Source: Rhizobiaceae bacterium
GTDB taxonomy: Bacteria > Pseudomonadota > Alphaproteobacteria > Rhizobiales > Rhizobiaceae
Direction: 5' to 3'
NCBI GenBank assembly: GCA_029233925.1
Contig: JARGOX010000004.1
Location: forward strand, 1 to 64,000
Length of the DNA: 64,000 nucleotides
The position numbers and the translations under genes are program-made. Each line of letters begins with the position of its first letter. Position 1 is the stretch's first letter. A model generated the notes under the pieces. It saw only the letters and a list, made by a program, of their open reading frames with translations, did not search any database and had not been told where the DNA came from. Shown here in pieces: positions 45,813 to 55,820 of this stretch.

Positions 45813-46910
45813 TTAATTTTTTGCCAGCCACGCCTGGAACTTGGCGTCCAGATCGTCGCGATTGTCAGCCCACCACTCATAATTGTAGAGGAAGGTGTTT
45901 GTCGCGTTTTTCGGATCGGTTGGCATATGTGGCGCCATATCGATTCCCAGCTCGGCATGCTTGCCGACCAACGGAGCCGATGACTTGCGTGCAGGGCCGT
46001 AGGAGATGTATTTGGCCTGGTCAGCAAGACGCTGTGTATCCGTTGCGAACTTGATGTATTTCTTGGCCGCAGCCAGACGTTCAGGTGAAAGGCCGGTCGG
46101 GATGATCCAGCCATCCAGATCGAAAACCTGTGCATCCCACAACATGGCTACCGGCTGCTTTGCTTCTTCGATCAGTGAGAAGAGACGACCATTGTAGGTG
46201 GATCCCATCACAACTTCGCCGTCAGCAAGGAGCTGTGGTGTTTCTGAGCCTGAAGACCACCAGACGACATCATCCTTGATCGTTTCAAGCTTTGCCAGTG
46301 CCTGATCGACGCCGGCGGGGGTGGAAAGAACATCATAGATATCGTCTTTGGCGACACCGTCACAAAGAAGAGCCCATTCCATATTGTTGATCGGACGTTT
46401 TTCCAGCGCGCGTTTGCCGGGGTATGTTTCCGTATCAAACACGGCGCAGATATCAGTCGGCGGTGTGTCGCCGACCTTGTCCGTGCGATATCCGAAGGTC
46501 GTGGAATAGACGATCTGTGGAATATAGCATTCCGAAACAAGCAGGTCGCCAAAATCATCGGCGGCCGACGTGCCGTCCGGCGCTGGAGCAAGATCCGTAT
46601 CCGGATCGATGACCTCGGCCAGGCCTTCGTCACAAAGGCGGATGGCATCGGAAGCAACCACGTCAACCACATCCCAGGTCACATTGCCCGCTTCGTTCAT
46701 GGCACGCAATTTTGCCACAGCCTCAGCAGATGATTCATCATTGATGATGTTGACGTCCGGATTTTCAGCCATATAGGGCTTGTGGTAGGCATTGTTCTGG
46801 GAGTCGGAATAGGCACCGCCCCAGGATACAATGGTCATATCCGCAGTCATAGCTACCGATGACACCATCGTGAGCGCCGTAGCGGCGATCAATAAAGATC
46901 TTAGTTTCAT
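45813..46910 (-). CDS. Periplasmic substrate-binding protein, spermidine/putrescine type
   Basis: This 365-residue protein has a signal peptide (MKLRSLLIAATALTMVSSVAM, cleaved near residue 22). The mature part begins MTIVSWGGAYSDSQNNAY and later shows WDVVDVVASDAIRLCDEGL, VYSTTFGYRTDK and FDLDGWIIPTGLSPERLAAAKKYI, the pattern of PotD/PotF-like family 1 binding proteins. ATG 46910 gives the shortest proper signal peptide. It would deliver substrate to the two permeases downstream. Confidence 0.9.
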   Translation of the reverse strand: MKLRSLLIAATALTMVSSVAMTADMTIVSWGGAYSDSQNNAYHKPYMAENPDVNIINDESSAEAVAKLRAMNEAGNVTWDVVDVVASDAIRLCDEGLAEVIDPDTDLAPAPDGTSAADDFGDLLVSECYIPQIVYSTTFGYRTDKVGDTPPTDICAVFDTETYPGKRALEKRPINNMEWALLCDGVAKDDIYDVLSTPAGVDQALAKLETIKDDVVWWSSGSETPQLLADGEVVMGSTYNGRLFSLIEEAKQPVAMLWDAQVFDLDGWIIPTGLSPERLAAAKKYIKFATDTQRLADQAKYISYGPARKSSAPLVGKHAELGIDMAPHMPTDPKNATNTFLYNYEWWADNRDDLDAKFQAWLAKN

Positions 46911-47013
46911 GGATAAATTTCCTTTCATTTGTTACCCCGTTCGAAAAATGACCCGAACGGTTTACTTTACGGTGATTCTTCACCGCGTTCTTGCGGCCAA
47001 CCACATGGTGCGG

Positions 47014-48108
47014 TCAGCCAACCGGATCAAGTGCTTTGCAGTCATCTGCAAACCAGCTGATCTGAATATCCTGGCCTCGGGCGAGCTTCTGTTCTCCTGC
47101 CCGGTTGCGCACCTTGACGATGAACTCAGGATTTCCGGCAACGCTCATGCGCACCCGAATATGGTCTCCAAGGTAGATCAATTCTTCAATATGGCCGGTG
47201 ATCTTGTTTTCCATGGCATCATTCACCACGGTTTCAATGCGTTCGGGACGAAGTGAAATCGTCGTTGCATCGCCCACGGCACCGACATTCACCCGATCCG
47301 CCTTGAGCATCGTTCCATCGGCAAGGCGCACATCGCATATATTTCCATTGATGGCGGTGACCGTTCCATTGAGCTTGTTGTTTTCGCCGATGAATTGCGC
47401 AACAAAAGAATTCTGCGGGGCCTCGTAAAGCTCTTCCGGGCTCGACAATTGCTGAATAACGCCATCATTGAAAACCGCGACGCGGTCCGACATGGTCAGC
47501 GCCTCTGTCTGGTCATGGGTGACATAGACCACCGTGACGCCCAGGTTTGCGTGAATATGCTTGATTTCGTATTGCATCTGCTCACGCAATTGCTTGTCAA
47601 GCGCTCCAAGCGGCTCATCCATCAGGATCAGGTCCGGATCAAAAACAAGCGCGCGCGCAACCGCAACGCGCTGTTGCTGGCCACCGGAGAGTTGCGCTGG
47701 CCGACGGGAGCCGAATTGCGGCATCTCCACCATTTCCAGGGCGCGTTTGACCTTTTCTTCCTGCTCCGACTTGCTCATCTTGCGCACCTGCAAGGGAAAA
47801 GCCAGATTTTCCGCAACTGTCATATGGGGAAACAGGGCATAGTTCTGAAACACCATCCCGACGCCGCGCTTGTGCGGGGGCACGTTGTTGATGGGCTTTT
47901 CATTCAGGTAAATCTCTCCATGACTGGCCGGCTCAAAGCCTGCGAGCATCATCAGGCAGGTGGTTTTTCCTGAACCCGATGGCCCCAGCATGGTGAGAAA
48001 TTCACCCTTCTTGATATCAAGATTGAGGTTTTTCACCACGAGGACTTCACCGTCGTAACTCTTTTGAACCTTGTCAAAAACTACGCTTGCGCCGCGCTGG
48101 AGTGTCAT
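47014..48108 (-). CDS. ABC transporter ATP-binding protein, PotA-like
   Basis: This 364-residue ATPase has Walker [10 protein letters not shown] near 43-51, [17 protein letters not shown], signature [17 protein letters not shown] and Walker [15 protein letters not shown]-terminal TOBE-type regulatory part follows ([25 protein letters not shown]). ATG 48108 gives the normal length; the frame stays open 348 bases upstream, but that part shows no domain. First gene of the polyamine-type operon. Confidence 0.92.
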   Translation of the reverse strand: MTLQRGASVVFDKVQKSYDGEVLVVKNLNLDIKKGEFLTMLGPSGSGKTTCLMMLAGFEPASHGEIYLNEKPINNVPPHKRGVGMVFQNYALFPHMTVAENLAFPLQVRKMSKSEQEEKVKRALEMVEMPQFGSRRPAQLSGGQQQRVAVARALVFDPDLILMDEPLGALDKQLREQMQYEIKHIHANLGVTVVYVTHDQTEALTMSDRVAVFNDGVIQQLSSPEELYEAPQNSFVAQFIGENNKLNGTVTAINGNICDVRLADGTMLKADRVNVGAVGDATTISLRPERIETVVNDAMENKITGHIEELIYLGDHIRVRMSVAGNPEFIVKVRNRAGEQKLARGQDIQISWFADDCKALDPVG

Positions 48109-48549
48109 CCAATCGTCCTTAAAATTTGTCGTGTTGCAGTCAGTTGAATCGAGTACCGATCGGGGCGCGAAAAAGACCTGTCCGTCAGCATCAGCTGCGA
48201 ACACATCAATACGGTCAGAGCCTCGTCTGACCTCACGTTTGCTGACAGCATATTCGCCAGCGGCATATATTCCCCGATCCGCACCGGCATGGTGCCTGAT
48301 GATCTGCACCTTTGCGGCGCTTATTTGTGAGCATAGCATGAACCTTTTGCCCACGAGATCAACAGCTAATTTCCAAACCGGTTGAATTAATTGTCCTGAT
48401 ACAATCAAGATCGTCCACAGTTGGTAAAGCTGTTGATTTGTGTGCAGACTTTTCAATCAGCCATGTCAATGGTATTGGAACCTTAAAACAAGGTTCGTTG
48501 GCAATCGTCAGGCGACTGCTGCCAATCGCGTAAAAAATAACGGGGAATT
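48109..48549. promoter_or_regulatory. Divergent control region between the polyamine-type and liv operons
   Basis: These 441 bases hold no convincing gene and must contain both divergent promoters. The clearest element is ATTGT at 48390-48394 with ACAAT at 48401-48405, a perfect inverted repeat with a 6-base spacer, of the sort bound by GntR-family repressors. No regulator gene lies next to it. Confidence 0.5.
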
Positions 48550-49371
48550 ATGAACGCAATTATCGACGTGCGCAGTGTTACCAAACGCTTCGGCGGCTTC
48601 CATGCCGTAGACGAGTGCACCCTGAGCGTCCAGAAAGGGTCCATTACCGGTCTTATCGGGCCGAACGGCGCCGGAAAAACAACACTTTTCAATATGGTAG
48701 CAGGCACCTATGTGCCGACATCGGGACAGATCCTGCTTGATGGCAAGGATGTCACCGGCCTGCCTGCCCATGAATTGTTCAGACGTGGACTCTTGCGCAC
48801 GTTCCAGATTGCGCACGAGTTTTCGCATATGACTGTCACCGAGAATCTGATGATGGTTCCGGACAGGCAGAGCGGCGAAAACCTGACCTCCGCCTGGTTT
48901 CAACCGGCACGGGTAGCGCGCGAGGAAACCGCTGTGCGGCGCAAAGCGGAAGAAGTCCTCGATTTTCTGAAGATCACCCAGGTAAAGAATGAACTGGCAG
49001 GCAATCTGTCCGGTGGTCAGAAAAAACTGCTGGAACTGGGTCGCACGATGATGGTCGATGCCAAGGTCGTTCTGCTCGACGAAATCGCCGCCGGTGTGAA
49101 CCGCACCTTGCTCAATGACCTGGTCTTCAATATCGAACGGCTCAATTCCGAACTCGGCTATACATTTTTCGTGATAGAGCATGACATGGACATGATCGCA
49201 CGGCTTTGCGACCCGGTTATTGTGATGGCGGCCGGATCCGTCATGACGCAGGGACATATCGAGGAAATTCAGAAGAATGAAGCTGTGATAGAGGCCTATT
49301 TTGGCGGATCACCCACCGGCAATGCCACAAGCCCACCTGCAGAGCAACCCGTATCGGAGGCGCAGCCTTGA
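48550..49371 (+). CDS. livG: Branched-chain amino acid/amide type ABC transporter ATPase LivG
   Basis: LivG-type ATPase of 273 residues: Walker A GPNGAGKTTLFNMVAG near 38-53, a long helical insert typical of LivG, signature LSGGQKKLLELGRTMM and Walker B VVLLDEIAAGVN. Note that the Walker B glutamate is followed by IAAGV instead of the more common PAAGL. It overlaps livF by 4 bases (TTGA). First gene of livGFHM. Confidence 0.9.
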   Translation: MNAIIDVRSVTKRFGGFHAVDECTLSVQKGSITGLIGPNGAGKTTLFNMVAGTYVPTSGQILLDGKDVTGLPAHELFRRGLLRTFQIAHEFSHMTVTENLMMVPDRQSGENLTSAWFQPARVAREETAVRRKAEEVLDFLKITQVKNELAGNLSGGQKKLLELGRTMMVDAKVVLLDEIAAGVNRTLLNDLVFNIERLNSELGYTFFVIEHDMDMIARLCDPVIVMAAGSVMTQGHIEEIQKNEAVIEAYFGGSPTGNATSPPAEQPVSEAQP

Positions 49372-50072
49372 GCCTTCTCGACATCAAGGATCTTCACGCC
49401 GGATACGGCGCCATGAGCATCCTCAAGGGCGTCAACCTGAGCCTGGAAGCAGGCGAGATCGGCGTTATTGTCGGTCCAAACGGCGCCGGCAAATCCACAA
49501 CCCTCAAAGCCATTTTCGGCATGCTGAACATAACGGAAGGGTCCATCCATTTCGATGGTGAGGACATCACCGGCATCGGGTCCGAACAACTGGCCAGTCA
49601 TCGCATTTCCTTTGTGCCGCAGGAAAACAATGTTTTTCCCACACTGTCGGTGCATGAAAATCTCGAAATGGGCGCCTATATCCGGCGGGACGATTTCAGC
49701 AGGGTCATGGATCATGTCTACGAAATATTCCCACCGCTGAAGGAAAAGCGCCATCAGCCGGCAGGAGAATTGTCCGGCGGTCAACGACAGATGGTCGCCT
49801 TCGGCAGAGCTCTGATGATCGAGCCAAAACTTATCCTGCTGGATGAACCGACCGCCGGCCTTTCGCCGATGTTCATGTCGCAGATTTTCGACCGGGTCAT
49901 TGCCATCAACCAGACGGGCGTCACCGTCGCCATGGTGGAACAGAACGCCAAACAGGCGCTGGCAATCGCACACAAGGGTTTCGTGCTTGCCGGTGGCCAG
50001 AATTCCTACACCGATACCGGGCAAAACCTTTTGAACAACCCCGACGTCGCCAAAAGCTTTCTGGGCGGATAG
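49368..50072 (+). CDS. livF: Branched-chain amino acid/amide type ABC transporter ATPase LivF
   Basis: LivF-type ATPase of 234 residues: Walker A GPNGAGKSTTLKAIFG near 36-51, FVPQENNVFPTLSVHENL, signature LSGGQRQMVAFGRALM and Walker B LILLDEPTAGLSP. A TTG start at 49368 overlaps the livG stop. It lacks the long insert of LivG. Next gene livH begins 11 bases later. Confidence 0.92.
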   Translation: MSLLDIKDLHAGYGAMSILKGVNLSLEAGEIGVIVGPNGAGKSTTLKAIFGMLNITEGSIHFDGEDITGIGSEQLASHRISFVPQENNVFPTLSVHENLEMGAYIRRDDFSRVMDHVYEIFPPLKEKRHQPAGELSGGQRQMVAFGRALMIEPKLILLDEPTAGLSPMFMSQIFDRVIAINQTGVTVAMVEQNAKQALAIAHKGFVLAGGQNSYTDTGQNLLNNPDVAKSFLGG

Positions 50073-50083
50073 GGAGAAACACC

Positions 50084-51076
50084 GTGAACGATCTCGTCTT
50101 TTTTCTGAACAAGGGTATTACCTCAGGGCTGATCATCGGGTCCATATATGCTCTGGGCGCCATTGGGCTGACGTTGATATTCGGCATTTTGCGGTTTGCG
50201 CATTTTGCCCATGGCGATCTGATGACATTGGGGGCCTTTGTGACGCTCATCCTGGCGGCAGCACTGGCAGCCCTTGGCGTTACATTGCCGCTGCCTCTGG
50301 CCTTTGTCGTCATGTTTCCGGCGATGGCCATCACGGCAGTCCTGGCCATCGGTCTCGACAAGATGTTCTACAAGCCGTTACGGCAGGCCGGCGCGCGACC
50401 CGTTGTGCTGGTCATGGCTTCGGTTGGCGTCACCTTGATGTTGCAAGGTGTCATTCGATTGTTTGCGGGTGTGCGTTCCCGTGACATGTTCGTGGAGGCA
50501 CCAAAGGAAATCTATCGCATCCCCATTCCAGGCGCGACGCGCAAACTGGTTGTTACTGAACCGCAAATTTTGCTGATGTTGTTCACCATAGTCGCGGTGA
50601 TCGCACTGCATTTTTTCCTGACGCGAGCACGTTTGGGAAAGGCCATGCGCGCCGTATCGGACAATCCGGACCTTGCCAGGATCACCGGCATCAATACGGA
50701 GCACGTGGTCTGGGCAACCTGGATCATCGGCGGCTCACTGGCCTGCGCTGCGGGCACCATGTTGTCGATGGATGTTACTTTGAAACCCGACCTGTCGTTC
50801 AATATCCTGCTGCCGATCTTTGCCGCAACCATCGTTGGCGGCATCGGCCAGCCCTATGGCGCGATCGCCGGTGGATTTCTCGTCGGGTTTTGCGAAACGC
50901 TGGCAGTGTTCAACTGGTCCATCGTTCTTCGTCCTTTCAAGGATGAATTGTGGTTTGACTTGCCATCCAACATGTCTCTGGTTCCAACCGAGTACAAGCT
51001 GATGGTGCCATTCCTCATACTGATCATCGTGCTGATTTATCGGCCGACGGGCATCTTCAAGGGGAGGGTTCTGTAA
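50084..51076 (+). CDS. livH: Branched-chain amino acid/amide type ABC permease LivH
   Basis: LivH-type permease of 330 residues with about eight helices. Family segments are GSIYALGAIGLTLIFGILRFAHFAHGD near the start, ARLGKAMRAVSDNPDLARITGI (ATPase-contact loop near 185-205) and ATIVGGIGQPYGAIAGGFLVG. GTG start after GGAGAAAC. Its last base overlaps the livM start. Confidence 0.92.
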   Translation: MNDLVFFLNKGITSGLIIGSIYALGAIGLTLIFGILRFAHFAHGDLMTLGAFVTLILAAALAALGVTLPLPLAFVVMFPAMAITAVLAIGLDKMFYKPLRQAGARPVVLVMASVGVTLMLQGVIRLFAGVRSRDMFVEAPKEIYRIPIPGATRKLVVTEPQILLMLFTIVAVIALHFFLTRARLGKAMRAVSDNPDLARITGINTEHVVWATWIIGGSLACAAGTMLSMDVTLKPDLSFNILLPIFAATIVGGIGQPYGAIAGGFLVGFCETLAVFNWSIVLRPFKDELWFDLPSNMSLVPTEYKLMVPFLILIIVLIYRPTGIFKGRVL

Positions 51077-52353
51077 TGAGCAGTCAAACACAGAATCCAA
51101 TCATGCGCGACATCGCTCTGTTTGCAGCGCTTGGCGTTCTGGTTCTTGTCATCTTTGTCAGTCAGGGGGCTGTTTACTCGGTCCGCATGCTGGTTGAAGC
51201 CGGATGTTATGGCATCATTGCCCTTGGCCTGACGATCCAGTGGGGCTACGCCGGATTGTTCAACGTCGGCATCATGGGCTTTATTGCGGCAGGCGCAGCC
51301 TCATCCATGCTGATGACCTTTCCGCGCAATCCGGACTTCTGGAATTCCGGCGGTCCGGAGCTGGCAGGCCTGTTCATAGTCAAACTGATTGCCTGCGCCC
51401 TTGCACTCTGGCTTGCCAACAATTCCAATCGCTGGGGCGTCGGTCCAAGGCTGCGCGCCCTGCTGATCACCATAGCTATTGCCGTATCCTATCTGGTCCT
51501 GTCGTTTCACATGACCGTCATGTCGGAGGAGATTGAAAAGGCCAGCGGCTGGATGGGCGGCCTTGGTCTGCCGGTGTTCTTTGGCTGGATCATCGCTGGC
51601 GTCATTGCCGGAATCATCGCATGGTTCGTTGGTAAAATCTGTCTGGGCCTGCGTTCGGACTATCTGGCGATTGCCACACTGGGCATCGCACAGATCATCA
51701 AACATTTCCTCAAGAATGCCGACTGGCTGACCAATGGGACGCTGACCGTTTCTCCCATGCCATGGCCGGTTCCCTCGCCTGCAGACGGCGAATTTCTGTT
51801 CGCCCGTGCTGCTTACCTCAGTGTCGTCGCCGTGGCGCTGCTGATCACCTATCTGTTGCTGCAGCGCGCCTATCATTCCCCCTGGGGACGCATGATGCGG
51901 GCCATCCGCGACAATGAGGAAGCCGCCGGCGCAATGGGCAAGAATGTCAACCGGCGCCGGTTGGAGATTTTCATTCTGGGCTGCGTGCTGATGGGTATCG
52001 GCGGGGCCATGCTGATCCATTTCACGTCCATCTACGACCCGTCCGGATTTCTTGACCTCAATCATACGTTCCTGATCTGGGTCATGGTTATTCTGGGGGG
52101 ATCAGGCAACAACCGCGGCGCCATCTTCGGCGCGATCTTTGTCTATATCGTATGGGTGATGTCCGAACCCTTGGCCGTTATGCTTTTTGCCACAATCGCC
52201 ACCTATGGGGATCAGTGGCTCGGATGGGAAGCACCAAGTGACTTCCTCAGCAGAGCGCTGCAGATGCGCGTATTTGTCATTGGACTGACCATCACTCTGG
52301 TCCTTCGCCTCGCCCCTCAAGGGCTGTTGCCGGAACGTCAGGCACGTCACTGA
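51076..52353 (+). CDS. livM: Branched-chain amino acid/amide type ABC permease LivM
   Basis: LivM-type permease of 425 residues. Seen are GLTIQWGYAGLFNVGIMGF, LRSDYLAIATLGIAQIIKHF, the loop GRMMRAIRDNEEAAGAMGKNVN and WVMVILGGSGNNRGAIFGA. It is longer than the 300-residue minimal form because of extra helices and a loop in the first half. Last gene of livGFHM; a terminator follows. Confidence 0.92.
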   Translation: MSSQTQNPIMRDIALFAALGVLVLVIFVSQGAVYSVRMLVEAGCYGIIALGLTIQWGYAGLFNVGIMGFIAAGAASSMLMTFPRNPDFWNSGGPELAGLFIVKLIACALALWLANNSNRWGVGPRLRALLITIAIAVSYLVLSFHMTVMSEEIEKASGWMGGLGLPVFFGWIIAGVIAGIIAWFVGKICLGLRSDYLAIATLGIAQIIKHFLKNADWLTNGTLTVSPMPWPVPSPADGEFLFARAAYLSVVAVALLITYLLLQRAYHSPWGRMMRAIRDNEEAAGAMGKNVNRRRLEIFILGCVLMGIGGAMLIHFTSIYDPSGFLDLNHTFLIWVMVILGGSGNNRGAIFGAIFVYIVWVMSEPLAVMLFATIATYGDQWLGWEAPSDFLSRALQMRVFVIGLTITLVLRLAPQGLLPERQARH

Positions 52354-52425
52354 GACGGCGGCTCAAGAAGGGTGCTGCGGCAATACCCCCACGGGATGCT
52401 CGCCCCATTTAATCTGTCACCATGC

Positions 52426-52454
52426 AAAAAGGCCCGGATCGCTCCGGGCCTTTT
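52426..52454. terminator. Bidirectional terminator between livM and livK
   Basis: GGCCCGGA at 52431-52438 and TCCGGGCC at 52443-52450 pair perfectly around a 4-base loop, with TTTT on the right and AAAAA on the left. It serves both convergent genes. Confidence 0.9.
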
Positions 52455-52478
52455 CATTGCTTGGGTTCTTTGAAGTGT

Positions 52479-53684
52479 TTACTCAGCCGGTCCGGTGTCG
52501 ACGACCTTGCCGTCAATATATTCGGTGACTGAATAGGTGCCCGCAACATCGCCATTGCTGTCGAATTCCTGGCTGCCTGCAGCGCCTTCATAATTGACGT
52601 CTTTGCCGGCCGCAATTGCCGCTTTCGCCTTTGCCCATTCACCCGGCAGGATCACTTCGCCTGGCGCACTTGCAACATCACGAATGGCGCCGGCAATGGC
52701 AGCACGATCAGTGCTTCCAGCCTTTTCAGCAGCAAGCGCCAGGATGAATGCAGCATCATAGCTGTTGGCCGCATAGGTTCCGTTGCCATTCACACCCGCC
52801 GCAGTAGCGGCAGCCATGAATACACTGGTTCCAGGCAGTTCCGGAGTCGTTGATCGGGTCATGAGGATTTTGCCGTTCGCGGCAGGTACGTTGTCGATCA
52901 AGGCCTGAGAAACCATGCCGTCACCGCCGTAGTAGGAATCAAAATCACCACCTTCAAGGGCCTGGCGCAGGATTGTCTGGCCCGAACCATCGGCATAGGC
53001 GAGAATGACAAGCGCATCGGCGCCTGTTGAAGACAGGGAGCCGATTTCCGCACGGTAGTCCGCCTTGCCATCCTCATGGGCTTCAGAAGCGGCGATTGTC
53101 CCGCCTTCAGCTTCGAATGCCGGGCCGAAGGCATCGGCGAAGGCCTTGCCATAGTCATTATTGACATAGGATACGGCAACATTCGTCTTGCCGCCTGCTA
53201 TTATAAGGCGGGCCAGAACGCCAACCTGATAAGCGTCGGAAGCAGCGGTCCTGAAGACCAGATCCTTGTCGTCAAGGGTGGTCAGCGATGGTGACGTCGC
53301 TGCAGGCGATACCATGGCGACGCCACCAGGAATGCCGGCATTGTTTGCCGCTGAAATCGTTGCACCGGAACACAGGGCGCCGACAATGGCTGCAACCTTG
53401 TCGACATTGACGGCACGGTCAGCTGCGTCAGCAGCTTTCGTTGCATCGGCACAGGTCGTATCTCCAACAACAAGTTCAATTGTCTTGCCGTCCATCAATC
53501 CGCCCTGTTCATTGACATGCGTCAATGCGAGTTGGGCTGCACCAAGTATTGGCGGTGCAAGGCTTTCGATCGGGCCGGTTATGCCACCGAGGAAACCGAA
53601 TTTCACATCGGCGGCCTGGGCCACACCACTCAGTCCTGCCAGTGCGACACCGGCGGCAAGCGCCATTTTCAATTTTGGCAACAT
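52479..53684 (-). CDS. livK: Branched-chain amino acid/amide type binding protein LivK
   Basis: This 401-residue protein has a signal peptide (KMALAAGVALAGLSGVAQA, cleaved near 24). The mature part starts DVKFGFLGGITGPIESLAPP and shows LVVGDTTCADATKAADAADRAV, AIVGALCSGATISAANN and YVNNDYGKAFADAF, standard for family 5 binding proteins. It is the likely binding partner of LivGFHM, though transcribed toward them. A leader hairpin and palindrome lie upstream. Ligand could be an amino acid, an amide or urea-like compound. Confidence 0.91.
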   Translation of the reverse strand: MLPKLKMALAAGVALAGLSGVAQAADVKFGFLGGITGPIESLAPPILGAAQLALTHVNEQGGLMDGKTIELVVGDTTCADATKAADAADRAVNVDKVAAIVGALCSGATISAANNAGIPGGVAMVSPAATSPSLTTLDDKDLVFRTAASDAYQVGVLARLIIAGGKTNVAVSYVNNDYGKAFADAFGPAFEAEGGTIAASEAHEDGKADYRAEIGSLSSTGADALVILAYADGSGQTILRQALEGGDFDSYYGGDGMVSQALIDNVPAANGKILMTRSTTPELPGTSVFMAAATAAGVNGNGTYAANSYDAAFILALAAEKAGSTDRAAIAGAIRDVASAPGEVILPGEWAKAKAAIAAGKDVNYEGAAGSQEFDSNGDVAGTYSVTEYIDGKVVDTGPAE

Positions 53685-53707
53685 TAATTTTTACTCCCTA
53701 AGTAGTC

Positions 53708-53742
53708 GGGCCGATTTTTCGGCCCATCTTCCGTATATACGG
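53708..53742 (-). promoter_or_regulatory. livK leader: hairpin and palindrome
   Basis: GGGCCGA (53708-53714) pairs with TCGGCCC (53719-53725) around TTTT, 24 bases before the livK start. Just upstream on the minus strand is the perfect 12-base palindrome CCGTATATACGG at 53731-53742. The first could act in the mRNA leader and the second as an operator; both roles are inferred. Confidence 0.5.
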
Positions 53743-53947
53743 TCTCCTTCCCGCAGTCCCACGGGAAGTTGACTGCAATCATAGCGAAACAATTGTGGCT
53801 TGAAAGCTGAAAATTCAAAATTGACCGACAAGGCATCGGATGATGGTATGTGCCGCGCCGAAACATGCGTCGTTCCTGCCGCTGGAATGTTCAAATTCAA
53901 GCAAATAACAGCATTTGAAATGCGAAACCCGGGCCGCTGAACCGGCG

Positions 53948-54862
53948 TTACTTTACTGCAGGGACAATGTTATCCGACCGCCGGTTGGTCAGATACACAC
54001 CCAGAACGACAATCAATGTTCCGACAACCATCGGGAGCGTCAATTGTTCGCCGAAAAAGAAGAAGGCCTGGATCGCAATTGTGGGCGGGACCAGATAGAT
54101 CAGTGATGCTGCACGTGACACCTGTCCACGTCTGATCAGATAGAGGAGCAAGGCAATTGCTCCGATCGAGATACCGAACACGGACCAGATCAACGCGAAA
54201 ATCAACTCTGCGTTCCAACTGATGCGCATGTCCTCCATCAACATTGCAAATGGAAGTGTGAACGCCAGTGCCCCGACATATTGCAGCGTTGCCGTTGTTC
54301 TCAAATCGCTGATTTGCAGGTATCGCTTCTGATAAATTGTCCCGGCCGTCACGGCCGCCATCGACACAACATTCACAAAAAGCGGGACCATTGCCGTGGC
54401 GATTTCGGACCATTGCAGGATCACCAGCCGCGGAACTATGGCAATCAGCAGGCCGGACAATCCGCAAACGATGCCAATCCATTGCTTGCTGGTCAGTCGC
54501 TCTCCAATCAGAAATGGCGCTGACATTGCCGTCAATATCGGCTGCAGAGCAGCGATCAATCCGGAAAGCGCGGTTGGCAGTCCAGCGGCGATTGCCCACC
54601 AGATGCCGCCGAGATAAATGCCGTGCAGCAGGACCCCGGAAAAAATGGCATGTACCCATTGTGCCCGTGACGTGGGCCAAGTGGCCCGAAATGCCAGGCA
54701 GACAATCAACAGGACCAGTGCTGCGACGCCATAGCGAACCACAAGGAAAACCAGCGGATCGGCATGCGGGGTGGCAAAACCCGCGACAATCCAGCCGGTG
54801 GACCACAGCAAAACAAACAGCACTGGCGCCAGGCGATCTAGCAGCATGAATGGAAAACCCAA
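53948..54862 (-). CDS. EamA/DMT superfamily transporter
   Basis: This 304-residue membrane protein has ten helices in two EamA repeats, with FVLLWSTGWIVAGFATPHADPLVFLVVRY at the start (split here in helix 1-2) and ILTAMSAPFLIGERLTSKQWIGI ending the first repeat. The second repeat ends with FFFGEQLTLPMVVGTLIVVLGVYL. Such proteins export amino acids or metabolites; the substrate is unknown. An ATG at 54847 is an alternative start. It follows soeC at a distance of 27 bases on the same strand. Confidence 0.88.
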   Translation of the reverse strand: MGFPFMLLDRLAPVLFVLLWSTGWIVAGFATPHADPLVFLVVRYGVAALVLLIVCLAFRATWPTSRAQWVHAIFSGVLLHGIYLGGIWWAIAAGLPTALSGLIAALQPILTAMSAPFLIGERLTSKQWIGIVCGLSGLLIAIVPRLVILQWSEIATAMVPLFVNVVSMAAVTAGTIYQKRYLQISDLRTTATLQYVGALAFTLPFAMLMEDMRISWNAELIFALIWSVFGISIGAIALLLYLIRRGQVSRAASLIYLVPPTIAIQAFFFFGEQLTLPMVVGTLIVVLGVYLTNRRSDNIVPAVK

Positions 54863-54889
54863 AGAGGTGCGGAAAATGTCGACCGGAGA

Positions 54890-55819
54890 CTAATCTTCGC
54901 GCCCACCATAGTAAAGCGAAACGGCATGCTCGGCTTCAGCAAAGAACAGCCAGCGCTCGACAAACAACCCGGCCATCAGTGACACAAAGGCAAACACCAG
55001 CCAAACCGTCGAAGCAGAAAGTATCCAAACACCAAAGGCGATCAAAAGCGGCAAGCCTGCCCCAAGAAAAACAGCAATGGTCCTGAGTTTGGATGCGTGC
55101 TTGCGCCCGATGACATGGACCATTTCACGGGTCAGATAATTTTCGCCGGTATGGGGCCGTTCCAAAAGCCTGACCTTGCCGATCGCGCCAAGCCCTGTCG
55201 CCGTTTCCATCGTGGAACCGAAGGCTGAAAGGCTGGCTCCATGCGCCCGCTTCCACCAGAGATATTTGACAAGCCAGGCGATCAGGATGGCGAAAAAGGA
55301 AAGCCGCGCCGCCAGAGATCCAGGCTGCAGGTGCCCCCCCAGACTGCCCGCCAGGACAAGGCCGCAGGCCAGAGAGAATGCCAGGTAAGACAGCGGCGTC
55401 AGGCCGGTATGCCAATGGGGGACGGTCTTCAACTGCGCATAGATCATGGCCGTCGTGTAGACTGTCAGCAGGGCGCAGATGGCCAGGGGCAGACCCAGCC
55501 AAAATAGCCTTTCACCGGTCACCATCCAGATCAGAGTATAGATCGCGAAGAGAACCAGCGTTGTGACGGCGAGAACACCCTCACGTGAAAGCCATGATGA
55601 CCGCCATTGCGAGAACGCCCGCCAGGCGCGCTCCGGGCGTCCCAGATGGAAGGTCGAGGCGACCAGACCGGCAATCGCCATTCCACCTGCCAGCGCAGGT
55701 ATGAGAAAAGCTGACAGCAGGCCGCCCGGCAGCGGCATGCCCGCCCCGATCATGGCGATCAGGCCAAAGCCTGCGCCGGAGGTCACTGTGAAAAAAATGA
55801 CTGAAATGGCTGGATGCAT
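54890..55819 (-). CDS. soeC: Membrane anchor subunit, DmsC/SoeC-like
   Basis: This 309-residue protein has about eight helices and the DmsC-family look (MHPAISVIFFTVTSGAGFGL at the start, FHLGRPERAWRAFSQWRSSWLSREG in the first loop). It anchors the two catalytic subunits to the membrane and passes electrons to or from quinone. ATG 55819 lies one base after the soeB stop. Family assignment as SoeC rests on the lack of a Tat signal in the large subunit. Confidence 0.8.
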   Translation of the reverse strand: MHPAISVIFFTVTSGAGFGLIAMIGAGMPLPGGLLSAFLIPALAGGMAIAGLVASTFHLGRPERAWRAFSQWRSSWLSREGVLAVTTLVLFAIYTLIWMVTGERLFWLGLPLAICALLTVYTTAMIYAQLKTVPHWHTGLTPLSYLAFSLACGLVLAGSLGGHLQPGSLAARLSFFAILIAWLVKYLWWKRAHGASLSAFGSTMETATGLGAIGKVRLLERPHTGENYLTREMVHVIGRKHASKLRTIAVFLGAGLPLLIAFGVWILSASTVWLVFAFVSLMAGLFVERWLFFAEAEHAVSLYYGGRED

Positions 55820-55820
55820 G

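Noticed and set aside
48109-48456. N-terminal extension of the PotA-like ATPase by 116 residues
   Set aside because: The extension has no domain and would make the protein far longer than its family; ATG 48108 gives the usual start.
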